DNA of 64,000 nucleotides from contig NZ_LMKK01000001.1 in assembly GCF_001421485.1 (NCBI RefSeq), positions 873,717 to 937,716 of the forward strand. Reading direction: 5' to 3'. The translations under genes and the position numbers were made by a program. Of the stretch, positions 8,666 through 17,484 are shown piece after piece. How positions within the stretch are numbered: position 1 is the stretch's first letter; the number at the start of each line of letters is the position of its first letter. The stretch comes from Agreia sp. Leaf210 (GTDB taxonomy: Bacteria > Actinomycetota > Actinomycetes > Actinomycetales > Microbacteriaceae). Under the pieces are notes generated by a model, which was not told the DNA's origin, made no database searches, and worked only from the letters and a program-made list of their open reading frames with translations.

Positions 8666-10153
8666 TTAGTAGGCGCCGTCGCGAGCGATGACAGCCTTCG
8701 CCGTGCGCCACAAGATATGAATGTCCCCCGTAATGGACCAGTTCTCTACGTAGTACAGGTCCAAGCGCACGGTGTCCTCCCATGAGAGATTCGATCGACC
8801 ACTAACCTGCCACAGACCGGTGATGCCGGGCTTAACCAGAAAACGTCGGTGCACATGCGGGTCATACTGATCTACTTCACGTTCGAGGGGCGGGCGAGGG
8901 CCCACGAGCGACATGGTTCCCCTGAGCACGTTGAAAAGCTGCGGCAACTCGTCTAGCGAGAATCTGCGGAGGATTCGGCCGATCGGCGTCACTCGAGGAT
9001 CGTTCTCCATTTTGAACAGAATCGAGTTCCCCTTGTCGCGCTGCTGGGCACGAAGCTGGTCAAGCATGTCTTCTGCATTGGTCACCATCGATCTGAACTT
9101 AAGCATGAAGAATCGGGAACCGTTAATGCCGATCCGTTCCTGACGGAAGAAAATCGGCCCGGATGAACTCAGCCTGACACTCAGGATAATCGTCACCAAC
9201 AGCGGCGACAGAGCAAGAATAAGAAGCAGAGCCGCGACGACGTCGAAAGCTCGTTTGGTGAATTGTTTGGATCCCGTGTATCGCGGGGTCTCGACGTGGA
9301 TCAGAGGCAGACCGGCTACGGGCCTTGTGTGAATTCGTGGCCCTCCGATGTCTGTCAAGCTCGGGGCAACAACAAGGTGTTGTCGCCCCGGCTCAAGACC
9401 CCAACTGATCTGACGAATTTTTTCGGCAGAAAGACTTTCACTGCTCGCAATTACCACGGTGTCGGCCTGCGTGTTCTCCATCGCTTCAGAGAGCCGGTCG
9501 ATGCTGACAAACACGGGAATCGACGTGTCTTGCAGGTAGCCAGCTACCGACCCGTCCGGGATGCACGCTCCGACGACAAAGTATCCTGCTGACGGCGAGC
9601 GCGCCAGCTCTTTCGCCAGGTACGTCGTCGACGCCTCGGAGCCCACGAGAAGAACTCGGGATGAGTATTCTCCGCGAGCTCGCTGCACGCTTAGCCACTG
9701 TCGCCACATCCACCGTGAAAACAGCAACACCAAAACGCCCAGAGGGAACGCGATCAGAATGTAGCCGCGAGCAAAATCAATCTTGAAGAGAAATGCGACA
9801 ATTGCAACAATGCCGAAAAGACGAACGCTCGAATCAGCGATGAGTCGATATTCCTGGGTTCCGGTACCGAGAACCCTGTAGCTTCGCGTTCCAAAGATGC
9901 CCAGCAGCAACATCCACGCAACAACTACCAGTACAGACATGGTCGAATAAGTCAGCCCAAAATCGTTGAAGCGCCCGCTGATTTCGACATCAGAGCTCGT
10001 GAGCCCGAACCATGCAATCTGTGTGCCGAAGATAACCCAGACGAGCACAAGAAAGTCAGTGACGACGAGGCCGTAGGCGTATCGCCTGCGCCAGTCACCG
10101 GTCGTTCGTAAGGCGCCCAAACCTAGGCGACCTCGGACCTTTTGCCCAATCAT
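8666..10153 (-). CDS. Polyprenyl glycosylphosphotransferase (WbaP/WcaJ-like initiating transferase)
   Basis: Transfers a sugar-1-phosphate to undecaprenyl phosphate and so starts repeat-unit assembly. The 495 residues comprise four or five N-terminal membrane segments, a Rossmann-like middle domain (RVLLVGSEAS around residue 168), one re-entrant hydrophobic helix near 310, and a C-terminal bacterial sugar transferase domain with FFRQERIG, FRSM, SLDELPQLFNVL, GPRPPLE and TGLWQVSGRS. ATG at 10153 overlaps the upstream phosphatase stop (ATGA). The presence of this gene supports a Wzx/Wzy-type pathway. Confidence 0.92.
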   Translation of the reverse strand: MIGQKVRGRLGLGALRTTGDWRRRYAYGLVVTDFLVLVWVIFGTQIAWFGLTSSDVEISGRFNDFGLTYSTMSVLVVVAWMLLLGIFGTRSYRVLGTGTQEYRLIADSSVRLFGIVAIVAFLFKIDFARGYILIAFPLGVLVLLFSRWMWRQWLSVQRARGEYSSRVLLVGSEASTTYLAKELARSPSAGYFVVGACIPDGSVAGYLQDTSIPVFVSIDRLSEAMENTQADTVVIASSESLSAEKIRQISWGLEPGRQHLVVAPSLTDIGGPRIHTRPVAGLPLIHVETPRYTGSKQFTKRAFDVVAALLLILALSPLLVTIILSVRLSSSGPIFFRQERIGINGSRFFMLKFRSMVTNAEDMLDQLRAQQRDKGNSILFKMENDPRVTPIGRILRRFSLDELPQLFNVLRGTMSLVGPRPPLEREVDQYDPHVHRRFLVKPGITGLWQVSGRSNLSWEDTVRLDLYYVENWSITGDIHILWRTAKAVIARDGAY

Positions 10154-10857
10154 TGTTCTCCCGCGTGATTTGAGCGGAAACGCGTTGGCCTAGTTGCGAG
10201 ATTACTATTACGCAACGTTTCGTTGTGAATGGGAACAGGAGCCAAGCCGGTTGCCGCCTGAAGATTCCGACTTACTTCGGTGACTGCCGAAAGAATGAGT
10301 TGGCCGGCTTCTTCATAGGTTTCGAAAGATCGACGATAGGGATCAACTATGTCGTCGTCTCCGGGTCTCCTGACTACACGTGAGAGCCCTCTCATAGACG
10401 AGACGTCGGCGATGAAGCCACCTAACCCTTCTCGGTTTCGCTTCCTGGGACAGGCCTGCGCCCTCGGCGTACGTTCGGCATGCGTCTCGAGCAAACGCTG
10501 AAACTCACGCAGCGTGAATGTTTTGCGGGACGCTCTAGGAACAAGAGAAACGACAGCTGCCCGGTGTTCACGCGCAGCGACAAGGATAAGGTCAGCTCGT
10601 TGGACTCCTTCCGTCGTCAAGTCCCTCGCCATATGATCAGAAGGATCACCGCCGAGAGCCTGCGATAAGAAGGCCGCCTCAGACGTCATGGGCCTGCCTG
10701 TTAGCGCGTGAGTTCCCGCGCTGCGCGTGCTGACGAGATCAGACATCGAGCGTGTCTGTGACCGAAACAATTGCTCGGCCAAAGGCGAGCGACAGATGTT
10801 CCCCGTGCACACGAATAGCACGTCGAAAAAGTCGCCTTCGGCATCCGATTGGACCAT
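10150..10857 (-). CDS. Low-molecular-weight protein tyrosine phosphatase, extended form
   Basis: Likely dephosphorylates the tyrosine tail of the adjacent BY-kinase, completing the phosphorylation cycle that controls polysaccharide chain length. The P-loop FVCTGNICRSP near residue 16 holds Cys-x5-Arg-Ser; the general-acid loop is DDIVDPYRRS. At 235 residues it is much longer than the usual 140-180: about 45 residues rich in Arg sit between the core and the acid loop, and a roughly 35-residue tail follows. ATG at 10857 is preceded by CAGGAG. Confidence 0.88.
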   Translation of the reverse strand: MVQSDAEGDFFDVLFVCTGNICRSPLAEQLFRSQTRSMSDLVSTRSAGTHALTGRPMTSEAAFLSQALGGDPSDHMARDLTTEGVQRADLILVAAREHRAAVVSLVPRASRKTFTLREFQRLLETHAERTPRAQACPRKRNREGLGGFIADVSSMRGLSRVVRRPGDDDIVDPYRRSFETYEEAGQLILSAVTEVSRNLQAATGLAPVPIHNETLRNSNLATRPTRFRSNHAGEQ

Positions 10858-10884
10858 GACGGCACTCCTGTTGACGTTGCTCGT

Positions 10885-12285
10885 TTACTTTGAGGCCATC
10901 TCGCCGGGCAATGAAGCGTCGCCGTATGTATACCCGTACCCATATCGACCCTGACCGTAGGCGTCGGGACCCTTTGTCGGGAGCATCGTCAAAACCACTC
11001 CCGATACGGGCGCATCGACATTCGCAAGAGCAGTGAAAGCCCCCTTGAGCTGATTCTTATGGGTCCGCCCGGCAGCACACACCACGATTGTTCCACCCAC
11101 CGTTCGAGCCAAGATCGCTGCATCGGTAACGGGCAGCAATGGAGCCGAGTCGAAGAGAACAACGTCGAAGGCTCGGTTGAATTCACTGATCAACTTAAGT
11201 AGCGCATCCGACCCGAGCAGCTCGCTCGGATTCGGCGGAATGGTTCCAGCCGGAAGCACGAACAGATCGCGCTGGCCCCATGGCTGGATGACGTCTTCCG
11301 GCTCGGCGCGCCCAATCAGCAAATCGGTCAGTCCGACTGCTCCCTCGAGTCCCAGGTACTCGTGGATCTTGGGACGGCGCAGGTCCGCGTCGACCAAAAG
11401 CACCCGTGAACCAGCATCGGCCAGAGCGATCGCGAGATTGACCGCAGACGTGCTCTTACCCTCACTCTGAATAGAAGATGTGATGACAAACGATCGATTC
11501 TCCCGCCCAACATCTAGGTACTGGAGATTCGTTCGCAGCGTGCGAAACGACTCCGCACGGGGACTACGAGGATCGTCGTGGACGATGAGTGGGCGTTCTG
11601 CTGCCTTCGGATCGAAGACGATTCCGCCCAGGATCGGAACATCTGTGATCGCCTCGACATCACGTTCGTTGCGAATACGGTTGTCTGAAGCCTCACGCAA
11701 TACCGCAATGGCAATACCAAGGGCCAAGCCAACCAAGCCGCCAAGGCCGATGTTCAGAGGAATGTTGGGACTGACTGGAACCTGGGGAACTTCGGCATGC
11801 TGCACCAAAGTCAGTTTGACGGGCGATGTCTCGGATCCTGAGTTTGCAGGAGTCTCGATTTTCTCTACTACCTGAGAAAGGCTTTCCGATACAGCTGTCG
11901 CGATCTGAGACGCGAGCGCGGGGTCGACGTTGGTAACCGCTATCTCGATAAGAGTGGTGTTGAGCGGCGCAGAAGCCGTGACCTGCGACGCGAGTTCACC
12001 ACTACTGATGTCAAGACCGAGTTCGGCAATCACCGGCAAGAGCACGATGGGCGTGGTCGTGAGATCGGCGTAGGTCTTCACGCGCTGCTGGGTGAAGGTA
12101 TTCCCCTGCTGTAGGTCTGAAGCGGTAGACCCACCGGACGTCGAAACGAACACCTTTGCCGAAGAACTGTATTTCGGCGTCTGCAGAATCGAGAAGCCGG
12201 CTGCCGCGCCAATGCCAACAAAGAGAAGTACCGCAATCAGAATCCAACTCTTCTGCAGAACACGTACGTAGTCGCGAAGCTCCAC
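10885..12285 (-). CDS. Polysaccharide co-polymerase / BY-kinase fusion (Wzz-Wzc type)
   Basis: Membrane chain-length regulator with autophosphorylating tyrosine kinase. Domains: first membrane segment near residue 18-36, extracellular Wzz loop, second segment near 180, then the cytosolic ATPase with Walker A SIQSEGKST (about residue 272) and Walker A' VLLVDADLRRP (about 295). A Tyr-rich tail (DAYGQGRYGYGYTYGD) holds the acceptor tyrosines. GTG at 12285 is preferred: homologues begin near ELRDYVRVL and GGGAAGG lies upstream; ATG at 12327 would add 14 residues. First gene of the minus-strand operon. Confidence 0.9.
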   Translation of the reverse strand: MELRDYVRVLQKSWILIAVLLFVGIGAAAGFSILQTPKYSSSAKVFVSTSGGSTASDLQQGNTFTQQRVKTYADLTTTPIVLLPVIAELGLDISSGELASQVTASAPLNTTLIEIAVTNVDPALASQIATAVSESLSQVVEKIETPANSGSETSPVKLTLVQHAEVPQVPVSPNIPLNIGLGGLVGLALGIAIAVLREASDNRIRNERDVEAITDVPILGGIVFDPKAAERPLIVHDDPRSPRAESFRTLRTNLQYLDVGRENRSFVITSSIQSEGKSTSAVNLAIALADAGSRVLLVDADLRRPKIHEYLGLEGAVGLTDLLIGRAEPEDVIQPWGQRDLFVLPAGTIPPNPSELLGSDALLKLISEFNRAFDVVLFDSAPLLPVTDAAILARTVGGTIVVCAAGRTHKNQLKGAFTALANVDAPVSGVVLTMLPTKGPDAYGQGRYGYGYTYGDASLPGEMASK

Positions 12286-12862
12286 GTCGGCGGCCTTCCC
12301 CTCAGGTCGATACAGCACGGCGGCCAAAAACCCCCACCGTCATCGTGCCACAGTTCGGTAGGCGTCCCCGTTTCATCCTGTTACACAGAATTAATGTGAT
12401 CTGTTCTTCACTTCTCAGTCCCCCTTCGTCGGCGCGGGCCCACCCCCACTACCCCGCGATCCTGCAGTGCGCCATCGGCCCTCTTCAGGTCGAGGATCGA
12501 CAACGTGTGAGTTTCGAACCGCCAGCGAATCTCAGCCGACGTTCGACCTTGACTGAGGAGTTGGTTGATCGTGACCCAGGTGGCAACGGGCGATCCCTGA
12601 GCGCGGGCCCAACCAGACGCGGCGTCATAGACGCGTTTTACTCGAGGGCGAGCCTTATCGCTGCCGAATAACCTTGTAATGCGGGGCGGAATTTCGTCTT
12701 TCACTTCGCCATCTCCGTTACGCTCATGGTCGCTTAGAGCACGTGGAGATCAGTCGAAGTTTGCCGCGCAACGAGCATCGTGGTTGTGACCGACCGACGA
12801 CGCTGCCCCACGACCGATGTTAGTCGTTACGTGCTGACGAACACAGCAAAGCATGCGCCCAA
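12286..12862. other. Intergenic stretch between the BY-kinase and acyltransferase genes
   Basis: This interval contains the BY-kinase promoter region (GTG start at 12285) and one possible 98-codon ORF on the minus strand, listed separately. No insertion-sequence ends, tRNA or clear terminator hairpin were recognised. Base composition resembles the polysaccharide region rather than the later genome. Confidence 0.4.
12408..12704 (-). CDS. Hypothetical small protein (98 aa), uncertain
   Basis: A GTG-started frame with GGAGAT about eight nt upstream. The predicted protein starts MKDEIPPRITRLFGSD and contains a helix-rich stretch ending LLSQGRTSAEIRWRF, then an Arg-rich tail. No family recognised; it could be a remnant of a longer DNA-binding protein or a spurious frame. 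It stands alone, with more than 100 nt on each side. Confidence 0.28.
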   Translation of the reverse strand: MKDEIPPRITRLFGSDKARPRVKRVYDAASGWARAQGSPVATWVTINQLLSQGRTSAEIRWRFETHTLSILDLKRADGALQDRGVVGVGPRRRRGTEK

Positions 12863-13930
12863 TTAGGGGGCAACTTGTTTTCGAGCACCCGATCTTGATA
12901 TATACCGTTGGAGCCTTAGCGCCGGCCGCTCAACCGCGAGCCAGCTGAGCCAGGCGAAAGGCACAGTCAAGGTGACCGAAGCGATCGCAAAGAGCCAGAT
13001 CGGAAGAGTGGCGCCGCCGAGGACCAAGATTATGATCTGCTGCACGGGGAAGCCATAAACGTACATGCCATAGGAAATGTCATTACGACGTCCGATGCGA
13101 GTGAAAGACCGCGGCAGGCGACTACCAAGGTAGATCATGGCGTAAGCAATGGGCACCGCCGCGAGGGGCTTGAAGAGACCAGCGACGGCCAGCACGACCG
13201 CGAGCGCGACGAGAAGCGTAGCGACGATGACTGACGCAGGAACCTTCTCTCTATACCGATAGAGCAATGATCCGGCCAAGAAGAAACTGGAAAGACTTGC
13301 GAAGTTATCAAGCACCGGAGCGGGGAACGTCCCTGGCCAGAGTCGAAACGTCACCGAGACCGTGGTTGACAAGACGAGTAGCACGACCAAAGACGCCCCG
13401 AGTAAGCGCTCAGGTATGAGCGAGACCAGCAGGCCGATGAGCACGTAGCAGAGAGCCTCGTAGAAGAGAGTCCACAAGGGGATGTTCCACACAAATGGAA
13501 AAGCATTGTCGACGAGAGTGTGATCGATGGTGGTCTGCTGCACGAACAGACCCAGGTTGGAGAGCACGTAGGTAACGGCGCTTTCCCAGTCCACCGAATT
13601 CCTCGGATCGACCAGCGTTGAAAGCGGCGCGAACACAAGCGCCACCACGATGAGCGCCACCACGAACGCGGGATAAATTCGCAAGAATCTGCGCCACAGA
13701 TAGCCGACGAGTGATCTTGAGCGGAGTCGACTTGAGGTGACCAAGTAGCCGGAGATACAGAAAAACCCCGCCACCGCCACCAACCCAGGGTCAGTGCCGT
13801 TAAGCATGGGCGGCACACCACGGCCGTTCACAAGCCACGAATGGCTCATGATGACAGCAGTGGCAAGGAGTAGACGGATCGCGTTGAGACTGTTGCGAGA
13901 AGGCTCGAAGACGTCGTCTATCGTCTTCAT
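12863..13930 (-). CDS. Acyltransferase family 3 membrane protein
   Basis: Integral membrane O-acyltransferase (OafA/NodX type), 355 residues with about ten hydrophobic segments. It starts FEPSRNSLNAIRLLLATAVIMSHSW, where the His of the SHSW turn corresponds to the family's catalytic His; FFCISGYLVTSS and WRRFLRIYPAF are also typical. It probably acetylates the exported polysaccharide using cytoplasmic acetyl-CoA. Context with glycosyltransferases on both sides supports this; the acyl group and target are not known. Confidence 0.85.
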   Translation of the reverse strand: MKTIDDVFEPSRNSLNAIRLLLATAVIMSHSWLVNGRGVPPMLNGTDPGLVAVAGFFCISGYLVTSSRLRSRSLVGYLWRRFLRIYPAFVVALIVVALVFAPLSTLVDPRNSVDWESAVTYVLSNLGLFVQQTTIDHTLVDNAFPFVWNIPLWTLFYEALCYVLIGLLVSLIPERLLGASLVVLLVLSTTVSVTFRLWPGTFPAPVLDNFASLSSFFLAGSLLYRYREKVPASVIVATLLVALAVVLAVAGLFKPLAAVPIAYAMIYLGSRLPRSFTRIGRRNDISYGMYVYGFPVQQIIILVLGGATLPIWLFAIASVTLTVPFAWLSWLAVERPALRLQRYISRSGARKQVAP

Positions 13931-13957
13931 GCCCAGCCCGTCAGTTGTCGTCGATTC

Positions 13958-14173
13958 TTAAGCGTTGATCGGCAGCACGAAGCTGGCGAGAGCATCACTC
14001 GGTGATGCAAACGGCCCAGTCCACGCGTGTCGCGTGTGCAGGGTGGCGCTTTTCGCGTGCCAGCCGTCCGTCATGAGGTAGACCGTCGCGATCCTTCTTG
14101 GTTGTAGCGAACCGCTGCCAAGCATGATGAATGCCATTGTGCCGGTTACAGATTCGAGATACACGTCGTTCAT
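13958..14173 (-). CDS. Hypothetical small protein (71 aa)
   Basis: ATG at 14173 is preceded by GGGGGAG with six-nt spacing, the best ribosome site in this stretch; the track of codons continues to a TTG at 14179 but without a site. The protein (MNDVYLESVTGTMAFIML...) has one short hydrophobic region and no recognised domain. It lies between the acyltransferase and the degenerate SGNH gene on the same strand, with short gaps, so it may belong to the polysaccharide operon. Confidence 0.5.
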   Translation of the reverse strand: MNDVYLESVTGTMAFIMLGSGSLQPRRIATVYLMTDGWHAKSATLHTRHAWTGPFASPSDALASFVLPINA

Positions 14174-14228
14174 GATCAACTCCCCCAGTTGTCCTGCTCA
14201 GAATAACGCGTGGTGCGTTACCAGGGGA

Positions 14229-15008
14229 TTACTTTTTTTGCACCAATGACGGCAGTTGAACCGCAACAGCCTCGGCCAAAATCTGTGAACCCTGTTCATT
14301 CGCAACGACCCCGTCGGAGGATAGCCCCGCGGCCCAAGTACCGTTCGGCGCCGCAACTGGTGTATTCAGATCGAGGACGGGGTAGCCAGCCGTGGCAGCA
14401 GCGGTCTGAAGCAGATCGTTGAGCGCCACGACACTCTCGGCCTGGTCGTCGGACGGTGGCACGAGGGCGATGATGGGAGTCGCCCCACGAATGGCCACGG
14501 CCTTCCAAAGGTTCTCGACACTCGATGCAACTGTTCTGGGCAAGGCGCCTTCTGCGACATCAGTTGACCCGGCCTGCACGATGACATAACCCGTAAGGGT
14601 GGTCGTTGCATCAACGGTCTGTTGCACCTCCGCTACCGTCAGCGGCGACTCCGGAATGGTGGTCGAGCCGAGCACGGGAGCCGCCGTTACCCCTGACACC
14701 GAGGATGCGGCGACTGATCGGCTCCACCACGAGTCTGGGGCTAGGGCATTCTGATCACCCAACAGAGTTACCGAAGCAAGCGCTGCGGTCGTGGGCGCAA
14801 CGGTCGGACTTGGTGTTGCTAGACCAAACGACGTCGGGGCCGGCCTCGACGTAGGGTCGGGGTTGATCCCTGGGCGCAGCGAAACTCCAGACAAAGCAAG
14901 CGCCGCCAGAACCAGTGCGGCGGCGGCGATGATGCCCAGCGCCACGTAGTCAGCGGTGCGCCCCAGCCTTCCGCTGTTCGGCCGTCTGCGCGTCGGTTTG
15001 TTGGCCAT
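14229..15008 (-). CDS. Membrane-anchored SGNH-like protein lacking catalytic residues
   Basis: 259 residues: a basic N-terminus, one membrane segment (about 23-45), a Thr/Pro-rich linker, then an SGNH-fold domain. It aligns by eye along its length with the protein at 33435-34253. Where that protein has SDSHA, AGTND and DGKHAN, this one has GDQNA, AGSTD and DGVVAN, so the nucleophile Ser, oxyanion Asn and catalytic His all appear replaced. It may bind, rather than cleave, an acylated glycan; that is inference. ATG at 15008 has GGGGGA upstream. Confidence 0.7.
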   Translation of the reverse strand: MANKPTRRRPNSGRLGRTADYVALGIIAAAALVLAALALSGVSLRPGINPDPTSRPAPTSFGLATPSPTVAPTTAALASVTLLGDQNALAPDSWWSRSVAASSVSGVTAAPVLGSTTIPESPLTVAEVQQTVDATTTLTGYVIVQAGSTDVAEGALPRTVASSVENLWKAVAIRGATPIIALVPPSDDQAESVVALNDLLQTAAATAGYPVLDLNTPVAAPNGTWAAGLSSDGVVANEQGSQILAEAVAVQLPSLVQKK

Positions 15009-15107
15009 GAAATCCCCCGGCTATAAGAGGGTTCCAGCCTAACCGGCGATTTTTGTAGACCGCACCCGCCAATCTGGTTGCAATCGAGCATCCGGTACCT
15101 TGGTCAC

Positions 15108-15827
15108 GTGACAGTGCCTCAGGGGGAGACACCGCGAGCGCGGTGGGGAGTGCTGGAGAGCGCGGTGGGCTTTGTTGCCGCCTTTGTTTTTATCACCTTG
15201 CTGATTGCTTGGCTGCGGGGAGCGATCTACTACGACCCCCATGTTGTGCTTCTACTAAGTTATGCCGTTGTCTGGGCACCGTTCCTGGGGGCGGTATTAG
15301 TCGCTTGCTATTTGCGGGGAACGGGTTCCCTCGCTCGCGACATCGGGCTTCGAATCACCTGGCTTGACCTGTTCTTCGGAGTAGGGGCAGGACTTCTCGC
15401 CAGGTCCGTCGCCGGCATTATCGAGATTGCCTTGACCGGACGGATGGTGGGACTCGGCGTTACGTTCGGCGACACGGTCTACGACGCGTGGTGGCTGTTC
15501 GGAACAATTCTGGCTCCGGTGCTCATCGCCCCGTTCATCGAGGAGCTGTTCTTTCGAGGGCTCATGCAACGCGCTGTTCAGCAAGCCGGCACTGGTCTGC
15601 TCGGCCCACGGACAGCGACGGTCGTAGCGATCTTGATCAGCGCGCTCTTGTTCGCTCTGCTCCATCTCACCCAGGCGTCAAATCCGACTGCAGCACTCAT
15701 CCTGGGCGCGTCCGCCTTCGTATTTGGCCTGACTGCGGCAACGATTGCCGGGATCTCGGGAAGGATCGGTGGATCGATCGTCGCGCACATCGTGTTCAAC
15801 GGCACGCTCGTGCTTGCCTCGCTTTGA
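15108..15827 (+). CDS. CPBP-family intramembrane glutamic protease
   Basis: Multi-pass membrane protein with the Abi/CPBP motifs: EELFFRGLMQRA (EExxxR, about residue 146), FALLHLTQ (FxxxH) and HIVFNG (HxxxN/D type). Such proteins process prenylated or other membrane substrates; in bacteria many have unknown targets. GTG at 15108 is preferred over a TTG 30 nt upstream because the first membrane helix follows it directly; no ribosome site is visible and the transcript may be leaderless. It separates the two halves of the polysaccharide accessory genes. Confidence 0.82.
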   Translation: MTVPQGETPRARWGVLESAVGFVAAFVFITLLIAWLRGAIYYDPHVVLLLSYAVVWAPFLGAVLVACYLRGTGSLARDIGLRITWLDLFFGVGAGLLARSVAGIIEIALTGRMVGLGVTFGDTVYDAWWLFGTILAPVLIAPFIEELFFRGLMQRAVQQAGTGLLGPRTATVVAILISALLFALLHLTQASNPTAALILGASAFVFGLTAATIAGISGRIGGSIVAHIVFNGTLVLASL

Positions 15828-15930
15828 AGAGCCAAGCGACTACCTGCTTCGTTGATGAGAGTTCGGTCGGTCAGCACGCGTTAGCCCGAAGATAACCAAC
15901 CCCGCGTCCATGCACGGTTAGACTCCGCGC

Positions 15931-16767
15931 ATGGGGGAAAATCCAGCTGTATCCGTATTGGTCGCAACGTATAAGGGCGAGTATCTTCGCGAGACGCTGG
16001 CCAGTATTACCGCTCAGTCATACGGCAACTTTGAGGTCCTTGTGCTGGATGACGCCAACGACCCAGACTGCCGTCAGCTTGTCGAGGATCTCCACGACGG
16101 CAGGTTCGTCTATGTATCGAACCTGACACCACTTCGGCCCGCACTTAACCACTCGAAGGGCATTCAACTCGCGCGTGCCCCGTACATCTCCATCCTCAAT
16201 CACGACGACCTGTGGACTCCCGACGTTCTGCGTAATCTTGTACCTGTTCTCGATCGGGAGCCGGCAGCGGTGGCCGTATTCGCTCGGGCTCGGGTGGCAA
16301 ACGAACACGGAACGTTTGACGAGACGCGAACGATCGAAGTGTGGCGAGATTGGCGGTGTACGAACTATCCGGTCGGCCTCATCCTCGACTGGTTCAGCGT
16401 CGCTGAGGCCAACCCGAGCATTCCTGCTGGACCCTGCACTTTGTTCCGCGCAAGCGTCCTGAAGCAGATTTCGATCCCGGCGGTGGTCGGCGGAATGTAC
16501 GACGCGTGGATCGGGTACAAGGTTGCGGCTGCAGGCCCTGTTGTGCACGAGGAAAGCGCTATTGGGCTGTGGAGAGAACACAGCGACAATCTGACTCGAG
16601 CCCGCTCGAAGAAGCGCTCGATGGAGCGTATCTACTTCAACTTCAAACTATCCACTGACTCAGCACTTCCCGCTGAGCGACGGGTTTCGGCAGCGATTAA
16701 GCTACCCCGATCTCTCGCGGCATGGGCTAAAGATGCCGTTCTAGGTGCTCGAAAGGTAGATCGATAA
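15931..16767 (+). CDS. GT2-family glycosyltransferase
   Basis: GT-A fold transferase, 278 residues: PAVSVLVATYKGEYLRETLAS at the N-terminus, VLVLDDANDPD, and the DXD-like ILNHDDLWTPD near residue 90. No membrane helices, so it acts at the cytoplasmic face. Likely adds a sugar to the same polysaccharide or to a wall glycan. A TAGACT hexamer at 15919-15924 lies six nt before the ATG, indicating a leaderless transcript. It converges with the hexapeptide acyltransferase gene. Confidence 0.87.
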   Translation: MGENPAVSVLVATYKGEYLRETLASITAQSYGNFEVLVLDDANDPDCRQLVEDLHDGRFVYVSNLTPLRPALNHSKGIQLARAPYISILNHDDLWTPDVLRNLVPVLDREPAAVAVFARARVANEHGTFDETRTIEVWRDWRCTNYPVGLILDWFSVAEANPSIPAGPCTLFRASVLKQISIPAVVGGMYDAWIGYKVAAAGPVVHEESAIGLWREHSDNLTRARSKKRSMERIYFNFKLSTDSALPAERRVSAAIKLPRSLAAWAKDAVLGARKVDR

Positions 16768-16772
16768 CAGAA

Positions 16773-17333
16773 CTACCGTCTCGGGGCGCTCGTTTCCGGC
16801 AAGGTCTTGGTCACACGAGCGGGTGAACCGAAGGCGACACTGTTTGCAGGAATATCTTTTGTGACGACGGACCCCGCCCCGATAACGGAATTATCTCCAA
16901 TGGTCACGCCTGGCATTACGAAGGACCCACGGCCAATCCAGACGTTGTTTCCGATCACCACAGGAGCCCGAACGATGCCCGAGCCGGCGAATAATTCGTG
17001 TGAGCCGTAATCGGAAATTGCTACGAAACTACCGAGTTTTACGTCATCACCAATGACTATTCTTTCCACAGCGGTTAGCGTCACTCCGGAGTTCATGTAC
17101 GAACGATTGCCCACCTCAATGACGGCGCCTCCGATTGCCCTGATGAATGACCTCGCCTCGGCACCTGAGAATTCCGCCCTGTCACCGAAGTGAATGGTGC
17201 CCTCATTCTGGAAAACAGGCGCACGGTGTTCCATAACAGGACGGAGACCGTGCGAGACGCCATTCAGACGAAACGCGGCCAGAGCCCTCGCCACCCGTGT
17301 CTCGCGCATTACTCGGCTTGCGATACCAGACAT
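16773..17333 (-). CDS. Hexapeptide-repeat O-acetyltransferase
   Basis: Left-handed beta-helix acyltransferase, 186 residues. The C-terminal half carries the [LIV]GxxxX repeats (VVIGNNVWIGRGSFVMPG, VTIGDNSVIGAGSVVTKDIP) and the tail SVAFGSPARV shared with maltose/serine-acetyltransferase-like enzymes; the conserved His is probably in the YGSHEL loop. Likely acetylates a sugar precursor or polysaccharide in the cytoplasm. ATG at 17333 has GGGGGTAAG upstream. It marks the end of the polysaccharide block. Confidence 0.85.
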   Translation of the reverse strand: MSGIASRVMRETRVARALAAFRLNGVSHGLRPVMEHRAPVFQNEGTIHFGDRAEFSGAEARSFIRAIGGAVIEVGNRSYMNSGVTLTAVERIVIGDDVKLGSFVAISDYGSHELFAGSGIVRAPVVIGNNVWIGRGSFVMPGVTIGDNSVIGAGSVVTKDIPANSVAFGSPARVTKTLPETSAPRR

Positions 17334-17484
17334 CTCTTACCCCCGGTTTTTCAGATGATGAGCTTCGGAACCATGGCCGGCTCGAGAACGAATTCTCTCA
17401 CGTTGAGTGGGAACCAGACCTGCAGATCCGAACACGTTCCAGGCACCCCCTCGTTCGGTAGCGTCGCGCTCAGGCCGCCACCGT

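Noticed and set aside
12156-12671. 171-codon plus-strand ORF
   Set aside because: Begins antisense inside the BY-kinase and has no recognisable sequence or ribosome site.
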